Made by a program: the position numbers and the translations under genes. This document shows positions 1 through 11,800 of a DNA stretch of 64,000 nt, one piece after another (the stretch's first letter is position 1; each line of letters begins with the position of its first letter). The DNA comes from Symbiodinium natans (Eukaryota; Sar; Dinophyceae; Suessiales; Symbiodiniaceae), in NCBI GenBank assembly GCA_905221605.1, contig CAJNDS010001001.1, positions 611,549 to 675,548 of the forward strand, in the 5' to 3' direction. The notes under the pieces are model-generated. The model did not search any database. It saw only the letters and a list, made by a program, of their open reading frames with translations, and was not told where the DNA came from.

Positions 1-1
1 T

Positions 2-178
2 CCGAGTTTCTGGCAGGCTGTGCGCCATGGCAAGTGGTGCTCGTCCAACACTGACAGCGACTTTTGTGACTTGCACAACGCAAGAAAACCCTACTCATCG
101 CAGAGCATTGCCTTCCGGGGAACCGCAGAACTCACTTCCGTGGGGCTCAAGGGCGACAGATACAGCTGGCAATTTTGA
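2..178 (+). CDS. Possible 3' exon of an unrecognised gene
   Basis: Plus frame 2 is open from the window edge to a TGA at 176-178, about 58 codons, with mixed composition including W, C and charged residues. No telomere-like repeat lies inside it. The product is not recognised. The opposite strand also has open stretches here, so the strand is uncertain. If real, the gene extends left of the window. Confidence 0.28.
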   Translation, partial: PSFWQAVRHGKWCSSNTDSDFCDLHNARKPYSSQSIAFRGTAELTSVGLKGDRYSWQF

Positions 179-225
179 GCTCTCTGCAGCCATGAACAAG
201 GCATGAACTCTCAGTGTGGTGTCAT

Positions 226-315
226 GTATATATTTCATGTATATGTATATCTATATATATATATACATATATGTATATATATATATATACATATATGTAT
301 ATATATATATAAATA
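226..315. repeat. AT/ATGT-rich microsatellite
   Basis: Alternating TATATA with interspersed ATGTAT units. Low-complexity DNA that produces a spurious Tyr/Ile-rich minus-strand frame. Confidence 0.9.
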
Positions 316-817
316 GGTATGCATACGTACATTGCAGTACAGTTGTCTATTGCACTCTTGTTTTCAAAGCTGCTCTCGTGTAAAAGGTTTAGGCGCATGT
401 AAGCAACTGAAACTAAAAAACTGACGGAGCCCACACCCACCCCGAAGCCGAGAGATGGATCCGGGCGAGGCGCTGGCGTCGCCACTGAGGCCCTGAGGCC
501 CTAAACTCTAAACCCGAAACCCTAAACCCGAAGGCCTGAGGCCTGGTCAGGGTCAGTCTTATGGTTTTTTTTGAGGAGAGGCAGCAACTCATGAGGAAGA
601 TCAGAGCTGCGGACATGCAATCCATGGTGCCAGCCGCAGCAGCAAAAAGCAAAGCCTAAGCCAAGCCCTAAACCCTAAAAAGCATGGCAACCCATGAGCT
701 TGGCCAAGAAGCTGAAAGTAGCCCTAAACCCCAAACCCTAAAGCCCTGAACCCCAAAATCGTAAACCCTCGTATGAGACATATGGATTCTGTTTGGGGTA
801 TAAGAGGGGTACTCCTA

Positions 818-937
818 CAGGGTGGGGCCCCCTAACTATACTAACTGTAGTTAAGGGACTTATAACCTAACTTAGGGTCCTTATAACCCAATTTAGGGCC
901 CTTATAACTCTACTTATAACTAGGGGGCCCCACCCTG
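818..937 (+). mobile_element. MITE family A, copy 1 (120 bp, TA target duplication)
   Basis: The 120-bp element has near-perfect terminal inverted repeats starting CAGGGTGGGGCCCCCT and ending AGGGGGCCCCACCCTG, flanked on both sides by TA (816-817 and 938-939). It has no coding capacity. The interior holds diverged heptamer-like TTAGGG(T/C)CCTTATAA units. Further copies of exactly the same length lie at 6315-6434 and 8034-8153. TA duplications and short inverted ends are typical of non-autonomous Tc1/mariner-like elements; the superfamily is inferred. Confidence 0.85.
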
Positions 938-1191
938 TATGTTAGGGATTGCCCGTATAGCCAAAAACCCAGGTTTGCGACGTGGCTGTCGCTCCGCAGT
1001 CGCGGGGTGAAGCCTGAAGTCCACGTATGTGGCAGGAGGCTAGTGGGTTCAAAGTTTTATAGGGTTATAGGAGAAGTTATATAGCGAAAAAAGGGTGATC
1101 AGGGTTGATAGGGTTGTAGGGTGAAAGGGCTTGTGAGGTGGTATAGAGTTCATACTTGGAGGTTCATGCGTACACTATTTAGGTCCATAGG

Positions 1192-1291
1192 TTGGGATGT
1201 TCCCCCTCATGCTAACAGTCCTTCGTAGGGATCATATTACACCCGATTATAATCCCCATTAAGGACCGTTAGTAGAAGGGGAACGTCCCAA
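1192..1291. mobile_element. Inverted-repeat element family B, copy 1
   Basis: Palindromic element of about 100 bp beginning TTGGGATGTTCCCCCT and ending AGGGGAACGTCCCAA, with internal arms around AACAGTCCTT / AAGGACCGTT. It can fold as one long hairpin. Related copies occur near 4.3, 10.6, 24.3, 25.3, 60.1 and 61.7 kb. Non-coding and MITE-like. Confidence 0.7.
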
Positions 1292-1312
1292 TCTATAGGG
1301 TTCAAGGTTTAT

Positions 1313-1443
1313 ACTTGGAGGTTGGGTACTTATAACCCCAATTCTGATCTACATATAACCTACTTAGAGGACTTGGGGGGGGGGGGGGGGGGCTTATAAG
1401 TGCAGCTATAATTGGGGGTTACAAGTACCCTGAACCTCCAACT
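1313..1443. mobile_element. Inverted-repeat element family C, copy with poly-G centre
   Basis: Ends are ACTTGGAGGTT...GGGTACTTATAA and TTACAAGTACCC..AACCTCCAA, with a poly-G run in the middle. Other copies, whole or partial, lie near 2.85, 14.8, 20.3, 25.9, 30.3, 37.8, 39.0, 48.15-48.33, 49.8, 54.1, 59.7 and 62.6 kb. Non-coding. Confidence 0.65.
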
Positions 1444-2081
1444 AGGGTTGTAGGGTTGAAAGGGCCATAGGGTTGAAGGGTTAAAAGGGTGAATAGGGCT
1501 CATCGGGTAAACGGGCTGGTAAGGTGGTATAGTGTTTAGCTGTTGTTGCTTCGGATTCAGGGTTTGTAGGGTTGAGTTAGAAGGTAGCGAGTTGAAACAT
1601 GGGGTTATGGGGAAGGGTTCAGGGTCTTAGGGTTCCAGCGTTAATCGGCTTTGAATGTAAAGTACAGGCTTTCACTGTGTTGAGGGCTTTCGGCTTGATG
1701 CAGGGTGAAGGGCTGAGGGGCCTGCGGGGTCATTCTTCGGGTTCCCTCAACCCAACAAAAAACATCGCGACGCCATCATCAACATGATTTCTCCCACGCG
1801 CGTGCAACTGATGCCAACCCAACAACCCCCCCCCCCCCCCCCCAAAAAAAAAAAAAAAAAAAAGACAAAAAAAAACTAAACCGTAAAACCCTAAACCCTA
1901 AACCTCAAAACCCTAAACCCCCAACCAAAATATGAAGGACTCTCAAAGCGCATCCTGCGCTTGAAAAAGCCCTGGAATTTGTCCGCGAGATCGTCCCGCA
2001 CCCAGCGATCAACTTAGGGGCTGAAAACTATAGCCCTAAACCCTAAACCCTAAACCCTAAACCCCAAAGGGTTCAACAAAG

Positions 2082-2172
2082 GTTACCTACCCAGTCCCGA
2101 CGTCAACAAAACACCCCAGACCGAGGCCAGGTCTGGACCAGGCCTGGGCGGCGAAGTGCGAACTCGGGTTAT
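2082..2172. other. Exon-type island between convergent telomere-like tracts
   Basis: CCCTAAA repeats lie on the left and TTTAGGG on the right, the arrangement seen around verified exons in this window. It is open in at least one frame on each strand, so neither strand nor product can be assigned. A minus reading has an AG|G acceptor and an ACTGG|GTAGGT donor. Confidence 0.3.
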
Positions 2173-2299
2173 TAGTTTAGGGTTTAGGGTTTAGGGTTTA
2201 GGGTTTAGGATGTAGGTTTTGTGGTTTCGCTTCCGGGGTTGAGGGTTGAGGGTTTAGAGCCCAAGCGGCTCTGGATATTCAAGGATTCCCTAAGAGTCA

Positions 2300-3660
2300 C
2301 CTAGACATAAATACTATAAGGTTTAGGGTTTAGGGTTCCCCCCAAAAAGGGATCAGGGCCTGCTCCGGGTCCTACTCAAAGGCTCTGTGGCCCTCAAAAC
2401 CCTCCTGAGAGCCTTAAGGTAGATCTTGACCTGAGAGGTCCTGGTTGAGCTTGAAGGTCGAGACAGTAAGGTGTGCGGTTGAGTGGGTTCAGCTAAATTC
2501 CGAAAAAAAAACTTAAGCCCCAAACCCTAAACCCTCTGAAAGCTTGTACAGTGTAAGGTACATGGGGTCAACGGAGATCTAGTATTTACCTTCTTCGTTC
2601 GTAAGTCAGAAGCCCTACATTCAGGCATGCCAGTCGAATTCTAAGTCAGACACAAGCAGACATCCTGTATGTCCCTTCCCTAAACTTAAGGGCTTGAATA
2701 CCCCAGCCCCAAAAAAGTTAGCGGCTTATTTGAAACAGGATGATGTCTAACCAAAAAGGTCATAGGTTAGCCACCCAGCCCCTAAGTAAGGCGGGGAGGG
2801 GTTCCCCTCTTGCACTCCTAGCTTAGGCCCTGGGAAGTTTAGCTTGCAGGTTCATTCGGGTACTTATAAGTAGGGCGATAAGGACACTAAACAAGGTTAT
2901 ACCCATAGTTGCCCTACTTTTAACCCCTGCTTGTAGGTACCCCCTTTAAGGCTCTAAGGACCCTCCTAAAAAGGGACTGGTACCTCCTAAGGAGGGTTCT
3001 GGGGTCTCAAGACCTAGAGCCTTAATTCGGGCAGCAGGCAACAAGGTTCAAGGGACTAAAGGGGGGACTCTTATAAGGGAGACCTTAGGGGTTCTTCAGG
3101 GGCTACTTTGGGTATGCCGGGGCTATACAAGGTGTATATAGGGGTTACGTATGGAATATACAAGGGAATAAAATTCAGGGTCCCTTCTGGGGGTCCATCC
3201 CTTTTCCCCTTATGAACCCTCGGAAGTGTTGGGGTGGGAGACAGAAGGATCCCTGGAATTAAAGGAACCTTTCACAAAATCCTACCAGAGTCCGCTTCTG
3301 TTGCATTTGATCTTCTATACTACTATATAAAATTACGATCACCAGAATAGTCCTTAAATCCTACAAGGATCCCTAGTACACTTCAAGGAATGTTCTCAAA
3401 ACTGAGGCTACTTCTGGGAGATCGGTAGGATACTGGCTACTGTTTGCTGAAGAATCCGAAAGAAAAAAGAAGAAAAAGAATCCCTATATTACCCTTATAA
3501 GGAAGAATATCTATGTTTTTTGTTGTGGGGGGGGGAGTTCTTAAGCAATTGGTAGCTGGAGTCTCTGGGAAGGACAGGCCCCGTGTCTTTTGACCCCAGG
3601 AGAGTGCGTTCCCCTAGCCTCTGCCGGGTTCAGGAAGTAGGGAGCGGGGGTTTCGGGCTT
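2300..3660. other. Gene-free stretch with mobile-element fragments
   Basis: No convincing coding frame. It contains fragments shared with other places in the window: a GGGTCCTA-type end near 2.37 kb, a family C-like copy near 2.84-2.95 kb, and a motif GGTACCTCCTAAGGAGG near 2.97 kb that recurs near 8.39 kb and, inverted, near 55.85 kb. Confidence 0.5.
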
Positions 3661-3662
3661 TA

Positions 3663-3810
3663 GGGGTCAGCGTTGTCGGGTTTAGGGTTTAGCGGTTTAG
3701 GGATAGGGTTTAGGGTTTAGGGTTTAGGGTTTAGGGTTTAGGGTTTAGGGTTTAGGGTTTAGGGTTTAGGGTTTAGGGTTTAGGGTTTAGTTAGGGTTTA
3801 GGGTTTAGGG
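3663..3810 (+). repeat. Internal telomere-like array (TTTAGGG)n
   Basis: About 16 near-perfect TTTAGGG heptamers with a few variants. A second array of the same orientation at 4080-4185 lies beyond a 270-bp GC-rich spacer. Confidence 0.95.
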
Positions 3811-4318
3811 TGGCTCAGCAATGAGGGGTCTCGGGTTTGGGGTCGAGGGTGGAGACGGTTCAGGGGTTCGCCGGCTCAGTCGTGGTCGAGGTCCTGCGCT
3901 TCGTCCTGTGCCTGGCACAACTTTTACCCTCAGGGTCTAACGCCTCGTATTTTAGGGTTTTTTGGGCCCAAAGGTCCCCCCCCAGCCCGCCAGCCCGAGA
4001 ACATCCAAGCGGCGGAAGGACAGAGGTGGTCGTCTGGTTTTCTGCCTTGAACGCCTTTCTTTGGGCGGGGGTGGATGGGGTTTAGGGTTTAGGGTTTAGG
4101 GTTTAGGGTTTAGGGTTTAGGGTTTAGGGTTTAGGGTTAGGGTTTAGGGTTTAGGGTTTAGGGTTTAGGGTTTAGGGTGCAGGGTTTAGGGTGTAGGGTG
4201 CAGGGTGCAGGGTGTCGGGCGCAGGGAGGCTACCAAAGGGGTGCAGTGGGCCTTTCACGTATGGGGTACTTCGAAGCAGGGAGAAAATCTGGGTGTAGGG
4301 TTTTTGTTGGCTCAGGGT

Positions 4319-4419
4319 AGGGGATCTCACCCCTTATACTCACAGTCCTTGAAGGGACTATACTCGTGGGGTACTCTAATCCCTACTAAGGACTGTTAGT
4401 AGAAAAGGGGAACATCCCA
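4319..4419. mobile_element. Element family B, copy 2
   Basis: The right arm (ATCCCTACTAAGGACTGT..GGGGAACATCCCAAG) is clear; the left arm is diverged but still pairs through CACAGTCCTT. Confidence 0.6.
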
Positions 4420-4868
4420 AGCTTAGGGTTGAGGGTTCAGCGACCCCTACCCTCAACCCTAAACCCTAAACCCTAAACCCTAAACCCTAAACCCCAAACC
4501 CTAAACCCTAAACCCTGTCTCGAAGGCCCTGAAAAAAAATGGAGCCGCCAAGTGGCGAAGCTCCGCGAGGACTCTGCATAGCACTGCCAGAAGCCTCAGC
4601 AGGGTGTTGGGAGCTCAGGGCCTTAGGGGTGGCCCTAAACCCCTAAACCCTAAACCCTAAACCCTAAACCCTATTGGGCTTCATGAGGGCTTGCAACGGG
4701 GGGAGGATGGCCCTTGCAAGCCCCAGAAAAACTATGTATATGGGGACGAAATTGTTTTGAATAGGGTTTTCGGGTCAGTATGGCATTTTGACATAAAGGG
4801 GCCATAAGGGAATGAAATGTCCCAAGTGCATACCCAGCAACTCACCCAAAGCCATTTTTTCAGCAAAA

Positions 4869-4920
4869 CGCCATCTCACAAAGACCCCACCACCCACTCA
4901 GTTTATAGGGGTTGGGATTA
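4869..4920 (-). CDS. Possible exon with GTGAGT donor
   Basis: The minus strand reads about 17 open codons into a canonical donor (TTTGG|GTGAGT). No paralogue or acceptor supports it. Product unknown. Confidence 0.25.
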
Positions 4921-5261
4921 TGGGGGGTTACCTCTGAAAACATCCCTGCTTTAGAGAGCCAGAAGAGGGTTAAGAAGGGTTGCTTTCTTACGAGTCCCCC
5001 TTCTCCTACCTGGGAGTTTGGGGTTTAGATGGGTTTAGCGTTTAGGGAACCCTAAACCCTGAACCCTCGACCCTAAACCTTATAAACCCTAAACCCTAAA
5101 CCCTAAACCCTAAGCCGAACATTGCCCAGGGGGCGATCCGTAGCCCGCTTCATCGTGCGGCCGCGGAAGTTCATGTGAAGGCCTTGCTCTTACTGTTGGT
5201 TCGTAGGGAATGGGGGAGTGAGGTACCCTACAAAAATCCCGTAAAGGGCATGTCTATGAAT

Positions 5262-5382
5262 ATGTACATATATATATATATATATATATACATTTGTATA
5301 CCCCAAGGGTCCATGTACCTAAATAGGGAGTACTTGGGCCTTAATGTACTCCCATATGTATATATATATATATATATATACA
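5262..5382. repeat. Two TA microsatellites around a GGTCCATGTACC motif
   Basis: TATATA runs at about 5268-5290 and 5358-5380 flank a sequence matching one end of the GGGTCCATGTACC element family found near 29.9 and 62.1 kb. Confidence 0.7.
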
Positions 5383-5796
5383 AGCAACAGTAAGTGCTAG
5401 TAAGTGCTGGCAAGGTTGGCTACTCGAAGGCTCATGGTTACTTACATCGTTTTTGCTTTCGTCTCCTGTTTCGCTAAACCGAAAGCCACTCCGGCGGGCA
5501 AATGACCCCTAAACCCTAAACACTAAACCCTAAACCCTAAACACTAAACCCTAAACCCTAAACCCTAAACCCAAAGGGAGAAAAAAAACAACACGTGCCT
5601 TCAAAGATCGGCAGAAAACTAGGGGCTCGAACCTGTCCCCAGCAAAGAAATTTAGCTGAGTGTTGCAGGTTTCAGGTGCAAGGTTCTACCAAACATATAG
5701 TAGACAGTCCAACCAGAAGAAGTTCTAAAACAAATCGAACTCCAAACCCGAACCCTAAACCCCAACCCCCCCCCCCCCCCCCAGAAGCGGCAGAGG

Positions 5797-5880
5797 TCAG
5801 CCACTGCTGGCCGAGAAGCCGATTTCCTGCATTGAGCGGTGGGAGAAGTGCATCCCTGCAGAAAACCTCCGCATCAGCGC
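5797..5880 (-). CDS. Locus A exon 9 (C-terminal, HFSH motif)
   Basis: Begins after TCAAG (AG|GCG) in phase 0, exactly where locus B exon 9 begins. It encodes 27 codons with MHFSHRS and FSASSG and then TGA. The counterpart in B has AIHFAHSA and MATSG. The plus strand is also open here, but the paralogue alignment fixes the strand. A GC donor just before the stop (AGTG|GC) is an alternative to termination. Confidence 0.75.
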   Translation of the reverse strand, partial: ALMRRFSAGMHFSHRSMQEIGFSASSG

Positions 5881-8800
5881 CTTGATGTTGGTTTGGGGTT
5901 TAGGGTCTAGAGGGTTTAGAGGGTTTAGAGGGTTTAGAGGGTTTAGAGGGTTTAGAGGGGGGGGGGGGGTTTCTGGGAAACTTGGGGAAGCTTAGGGTAG
6001 TAGCAACTGAGGGGCACAGTCCGTCTTCCGCACGTCCGGGCCCCACTCCTGGCTCAGCGCGCAGTGATCGGGGCTGGGTCGGCCGCAACAGCCCGTGCAC
6101 CTTAAAGCCCCAGGACATCCTCAGGTTTAGGGTTTAGGGTTTAGGGTTTAGGGTTTAGGGTTTAGGGTTTAGGGTTTAGGGTTTAGGGTTTAGGGTTTAG
6201 GGTTTAGGGCTTCGGGTTTTAGGGTTTACACGACCCAAGATCCTAGCGAACCAGGGGTCTTGAACCCTATGAACGGCATGCCGTTCAACCATCCCCAAAA
6301 CTACTGACAACCTATGGGGTGGGGCCCCCTAGTTATAAGTAGAGTTATAAGGGCCCTAAATTGGGTTATAAGGACCCTAAGTTAGGTTCTAAGTCCCTTA
6401 ACTACAGTTAGTATAGTAAGGGGGTCCCACCCTGTATGGGGGTGACGGTCAATAAGGCAGAGCACAAGCTCACTTAATTAAAACAGCTACCCGGTACAGC
6501 GGCTGTACAAAAACATAAAGTCCCCAGAGTCGTGGCCCAAAAACCCCACAGCACGCGTCCAAGTTGAAAAGTGGAATTTTCGGTTTGTTGATTGCTGGTG
6601 TTCTTTGTCTTCTTTTTTTGCAGTGTTCGGGTGGCATGGGTGATGGTAAGGCTATACCAGGAGCCCTTAACCCGAGTCTGTGTCTGAAAAGCTCCTGATT
6701 TTGCACTACACGTCCTGCACAACAAGACCGAAAAAAGTCTTCACACAAACTCGAAACCTCGCCACAACCCCAGTTCTGGGGTTTCAGGTGCCCGGCGGGC
6801 GCAGCCCCGGGAGGTGATTTTTGGGTGGCTGAGGGGTTGAGACGTACCTCCAAGAGATGAGTGAAGACCCTGAGCAAAGCACCCGCAGGACCCTGCAGCG
6901 ACCCTATAGACCCTATATGCTAGACCCTCACAGCCCCCAAAAACCCTACCTCAACCCTAAACCCTAAACCCTAAGAGGGTCTCAGTGGCATTGGGTTTAG
7001 GGAGGCAACCAGGCAGAGCGGTCACTGCCATCGCCGACCGTATTGATGAAGATGAGAGGTTGAGGATCCTGCTGTCGAAGCGCCTGGGAGAAAGGGTTTA
7101 GCGTTTAGGGTTTGGAGGAAGATTTTTTGGGGCCTCCCTTTTTTTTATCACCTGCCAAAGAAGCAACCTGCAGTCAGGGGGGGGGGGGGGGGAGTTTTAG
7201 GGTTTAAGTGGCCAATTACAGGTTAGTGGAACACCATTTCGAGCTGCGGCGCTTCTCAGGAGTAAGCGAAGGCCCGAGCCGCCAAAGAACCCGAGAAACG
7301 TGACCCGGAATTGGAGTCTTCCCCAAGCCAGAGAACAGCCCCGGAACTTAAACCCCAAACCCTAAACACATCGTGGAATTCAGAAGTGCAGCTCTCGGCA
7401 ATTTAGACAACAAACCCTGAAGCCCTGCCGAGCCAAGATCGCTTTCATGGAGAACAAGGTCCCATCGGCAGATTCCCAAAGGCCAAAAGGGATGTGGTTG
7501 GCAATACAGACCTAACTTAGGGTTTAGGGTTTTGGGTATTGAGTTCTGCTGCCCAGGGCACAAGCATGGCAAACCTTGGATTTCAGAGGCCAAAGGCCCA
7601 TGAAGGGGGACAGTGTGAGAGCGAGAGGGAGCTTGCAGGTTCGTGGTTGCTTACCAGTAGGGTCACCCTACTTTGGGGTAGACCCTGGAAAAAATGTATA
7701 CATTTTAGGTATAAGTGGCTATAATAGGAACACAGAAGCAAAAAAACAAAAGTATAGCACTCCAAAACCCAGAAGCAATTATGCAGGGCAACCCAGGGAC
7801 TACCCCACACCACAAACAACCCAGGGAGGGGTGGGTATTCTTCCAGGGCTTAGGGTTTAGGGTTTAGGGTTTAGGGTTTAGGGTTTAGGGTTTAGGGTTT
7901 AGGGTTTAGGGTTTAGGGCTTTAGGGCTTTCGGGTTCAGGGTATAGGTTTTGTTTGCCACCGGCCGAGAGCTGGCCTGAGGCATCGGCTTCGTACACCGA
8001 GGCAACACACAAAACATGCAGCTACGACTTCTACAGGGTGGGGCCCCCTTACTATACTAACTGTAGTTAAGGGACTTATAACCTAACTTAGGGTCCTTAT
8101 AACCCAATTTAGGGCCCTTATAACTCTACTTACAACTAGGGGGCCCCACCCTGTACTGTTTGTCGAAGAACCCCCCCCAGAAAGTATCTGATCTTCCTTA
8201 TGAGGGCAATTTGGGGACTACTATCTTTGTTTTTGCGAGGGGGGCTTTTAGCAAAGAGCAGGATTGTAGGATTGTGGGGTTTGGGGAACCATCAGGGTTC
8301 CGTCGGTCAGCCAAAACAAGGATGCGATATGGTCTCACGGAAGGGCCTGTCTGCCTATCAGGCTCCATGGACCGTCCCTACAGAGGGACTGGCACCTCCT
8401 AAGGAGGGTTCTGGGGTCTCAATTCCTGGGGTGTTGAGGGCCCAAGAGCCTTAGGGTGGTGTGGGGGGTGTGAACTCGACTGAGCAGCCACTGGGTTGGC
8501 GTGTTTTCCGGGCGCCATGAGAATTGCCAGGCATGGAAGAATGGGCTCGCTCCGAGCTCTCGGCTTGCCCGGCCCTGGAGAAGGGTCTCGCATCAACGGG
8601 GTCGACCAAAGTGAGAGTTTGTTCCGAGTCCTCCCTGCAACTTCTGGGAGAACTTGTTTGATGACTTTCTTGATGGCCTTGTCGTTGCGGGGGCGGGGGA
8701 GGGGGGGGGGGGAGTGGCGAAGCAAGGCAAATCATCAGCATCAAAGAACACCGGTCGTCCATCCAGCTCACTCCCGTACCACCACATGATGGTTCCAGGC

Positions 8801-11800
8801 ACGTCATCACACGGGGATTGCAGATTCCGCTAATTACGAAGGGGCTGCTTATGACAATAACGCTACAGGGGGCCCAGACCCTTTTGCAACTGGACCGCGG
8901 ACAACTGCCAGGAAAGGATACTATACCCCCAACCCTGAATCCTAAACCCTAACCCTAAACCCTAAACCCTAACCCTAAACCATAAACCTTAAACCCTAAA
9001 CCGCCCTCTGAGAAGCGCTCAAGTGCGGGTGTGGGACATGTCGGAGAACAGCGGATTCTTGCTATCCCCGACGGCAAGCTCCTGTAGCATTTGGCACGTT
9101 TTGTCCCAAGCTCTCAATACAGGGTTTACCTGTAAGCCCAGTTAGCTACAGTTTAGTAGTACTTACCGTTTATTTAGTAGATATAACCCCAATGGTTGCA
9201 GCTAGGGTTTAGGGTTTAGCTCGGAAGCCCCAGAAGCGAACACATCAGATACTTGGGAAGTTCGACCCTCCGGGGACTCTAAGGACTTAACATCATACAC
9301 ATGATTCGGGTTCTTAACGGTTTAGGGCTTAGGGTTGTAGGGGTTAGGGTTTGGGGTTTTAGGGTCTTAGGGTTTTAATTAGGGTTTAGGGCGTCAAGGG
9401 GTTCCCTTGGTACCTATACCTACCCCCCATGGAGCCCCCTCCTTTCAGAACCCCATAAACAAACGGTGGGCTTGGAGTTTGGGAATTAGGGCTTGTGCTC
9501 AGGGTGGGGATCAGGCAGGTTTTGAAAATAGCTTCACGGCTTTACCTACTGCTTGTCACCCAGACTTGGGGGTTTAGGGTTTAGGGTTTAGGGTTTAGGG
9601 TTTAGGGTTTAGGGTTTAAGGCACACACCTGAACACATGAATGGTCCGCAAGGTGCCTCTGGATGACAGTGGCAGCAATCTTCAGAGAGCCCAACCCCTA
9701 AACATGGGAAAAGAAGGCACCACCATGCCACCAGGGTCCCAGACTGGATTCCCAAAGGAATGTAGGGTTCAGGGCTTAGGGTTGAGGGTTTAGGGTTTAG
9801 GGTATCCTGGTCTTTTTGGCTTAGCGGGGGTTTACGGGGAATAAGGGTTCGCTGTGGGAAAAGTGGAACTGTCTGTAAGCCCAAAGTGCACAGGCTCCTC
9901 ACCCTTTGCCAGGCCCACGGCCACGAGCTCGTGAGCGATTCGATACCACTCCTCCTTCCTGACGCTAAACCCTGCCAAATCATAACCCTGCACGCAAACC
10001 CTGAATCCTGGACCCTAAGCCCGAACGCCCTATAGCCCTATGCCCAGAGACTCGCAACAGCTCGAGAGCGTGGGGGCTTTCTGATTTTGTAGAGGTTCAT
10101 GAGTACTCACAAGTAGAGTTGCAAGTACGGTAGCTATGCACATAACCTCCCGTATAACCCTAAACCCCAAACCCATAAGCACCCATCAATCAGTAGTGTT
10201 TTGTTTTTTTCTTTGGGGGGGGAGGGGTAGGGGGAGGAGGGGTGGTTCTTTTGTTGGGGAAGCGACTGCCAAGTCCAAACCCCACAACCTTTTTGCATAT
10301 ATTGGGGTTTTCGACATGAGGCGTACCTTATTGGGGTCCTTTTCATAAGGGAATCCGATGAATCCTACTATTTTGGGGTCTAGTCGAGAGGGTCCCCTAT
10401 TATCGCAAACTCTCATATGTTGACTTCGGTTTAGGGTTTAGGTTTACGGCGCCAAAACAAACCCCTGCACGATAAACTCGAAACCCCCCTCAACCCAATC
10501 AATAAGTTCGTGCCGTCCAGAGACTTGGGGAGTTTAGTGTCTAGGGTTTAGGGTTGGGATGTTCCCCCTGGTACTAAAACAGCCCTGAATAGGAACTATA
10601 GTACCACCCCCCCCCCTCCGCATTATCATCCCTATAAGGACCGTTAGTATAAGGGGAAGCATCCGAAGCTTAGGGTTTGGGGTGAATGTAGACCCAAAAC
10701 CCGAAACCCCAAACCCTAAACCCTAAACCCGAAACCCTAAACCCTAAACCCTAAACCCTAAACTCCCCGACTGGGAGGTAGACAGGCCGGAGTGCGTGCC
10801 CGACATCAGGGCGGGAACGTGATTCTGCATGATCGTGAAGCGGCCCCCGTTCGGAAGGTCCTAAGTCAGTTTAGGGTTTAGGGTTTAGGGTTTAGGGTTT
10901 AGGGTTTAGGGTTTAGGGTTTAGGATTTAGGGTTTAGGATTTAGGGTTTAGGGACAATATGCACCCTAGATATGGCCACAACCATCTTTCCTTCTAAGTA
11001 CCGGTGAGCCTCCAAGCAGTCTTTAAGCAGCGGAAGTTCCTCACAGCGGAGCTAAACCCTAAACCCTAAACCCTACACCCTAAACCCTAAACCGAGGGGG
11101 GGAGGGGGGGATTTCGGCAAGCTCGAAGAAAAGGCCTGCCTGACGAGCAGATTCCGCTTGGACTGGCAAAACGGGCGAAATTTCTATCTTTTCCTGAAAT
11201 GAGGGTTTCATGATCACCCAAAAGCCTCAAGTAACTAAGCCCAAAGAGGGGAATGTCTTCCACCCGCTTGGCTTGTGAGTATCTGGGTTGAGTGTTATCC
11301 TCTCATGCTGCTGGGCCACCCGACTGTGCCCCTTACAATGAACAAACGAAACCCTAAACCCTGGACCCTAAACCCTAAACCCTAAACCCTCAACCCTCAA
11401 CCCTCGACCCTCGACCCTCGACCCTGACCCTAAACCCTGAACCCTACACACTAAACCCTAAACCCCAAACCCTAAACCCTGAACCCTAACCCATCATCTG
11501 CATACCGGGCTGCCGCATCGGGCGCCAGCCACGTGGGTATCGTGTCGTAATCCGACAGCCATCCCCCTCCTTGCATTTAGGGTTTAGGGTTTCGGGTTTA
11601 GGGTTTAGGGGAAGTGTCGAATCTAGAGTTGAAAAGATTTCGCGTGCAGGGCCAAGTGTCCTAGACACGTCGCAGCCCGCGCGCAAAGAAGGGTTCAGGG
11701 TTGAGGGTACGCAGAATAAATACCCGTAGCTGCAAGATCAGCTCTTGGTGACTTGGGAATCGAGGTTTAGATCTCCAGGTATGTGGGTTTCGGGTTCAGG

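Noticed and set aside
5783-5892. Plus-strand open frame that looked like a convincing exon
   Set aside because: The minus strand aligns to locus B exon 9 at the HF(A/S)H motif with the same acceptor phase. The plus frame is an antisense shadow, a caution against trusting single islands.
9856-9984. Plus-strand 43-codon open frame opposite locus A exon 6
   Set aside because: Overruled by the EEW..IA match of the minus strand to locus B.
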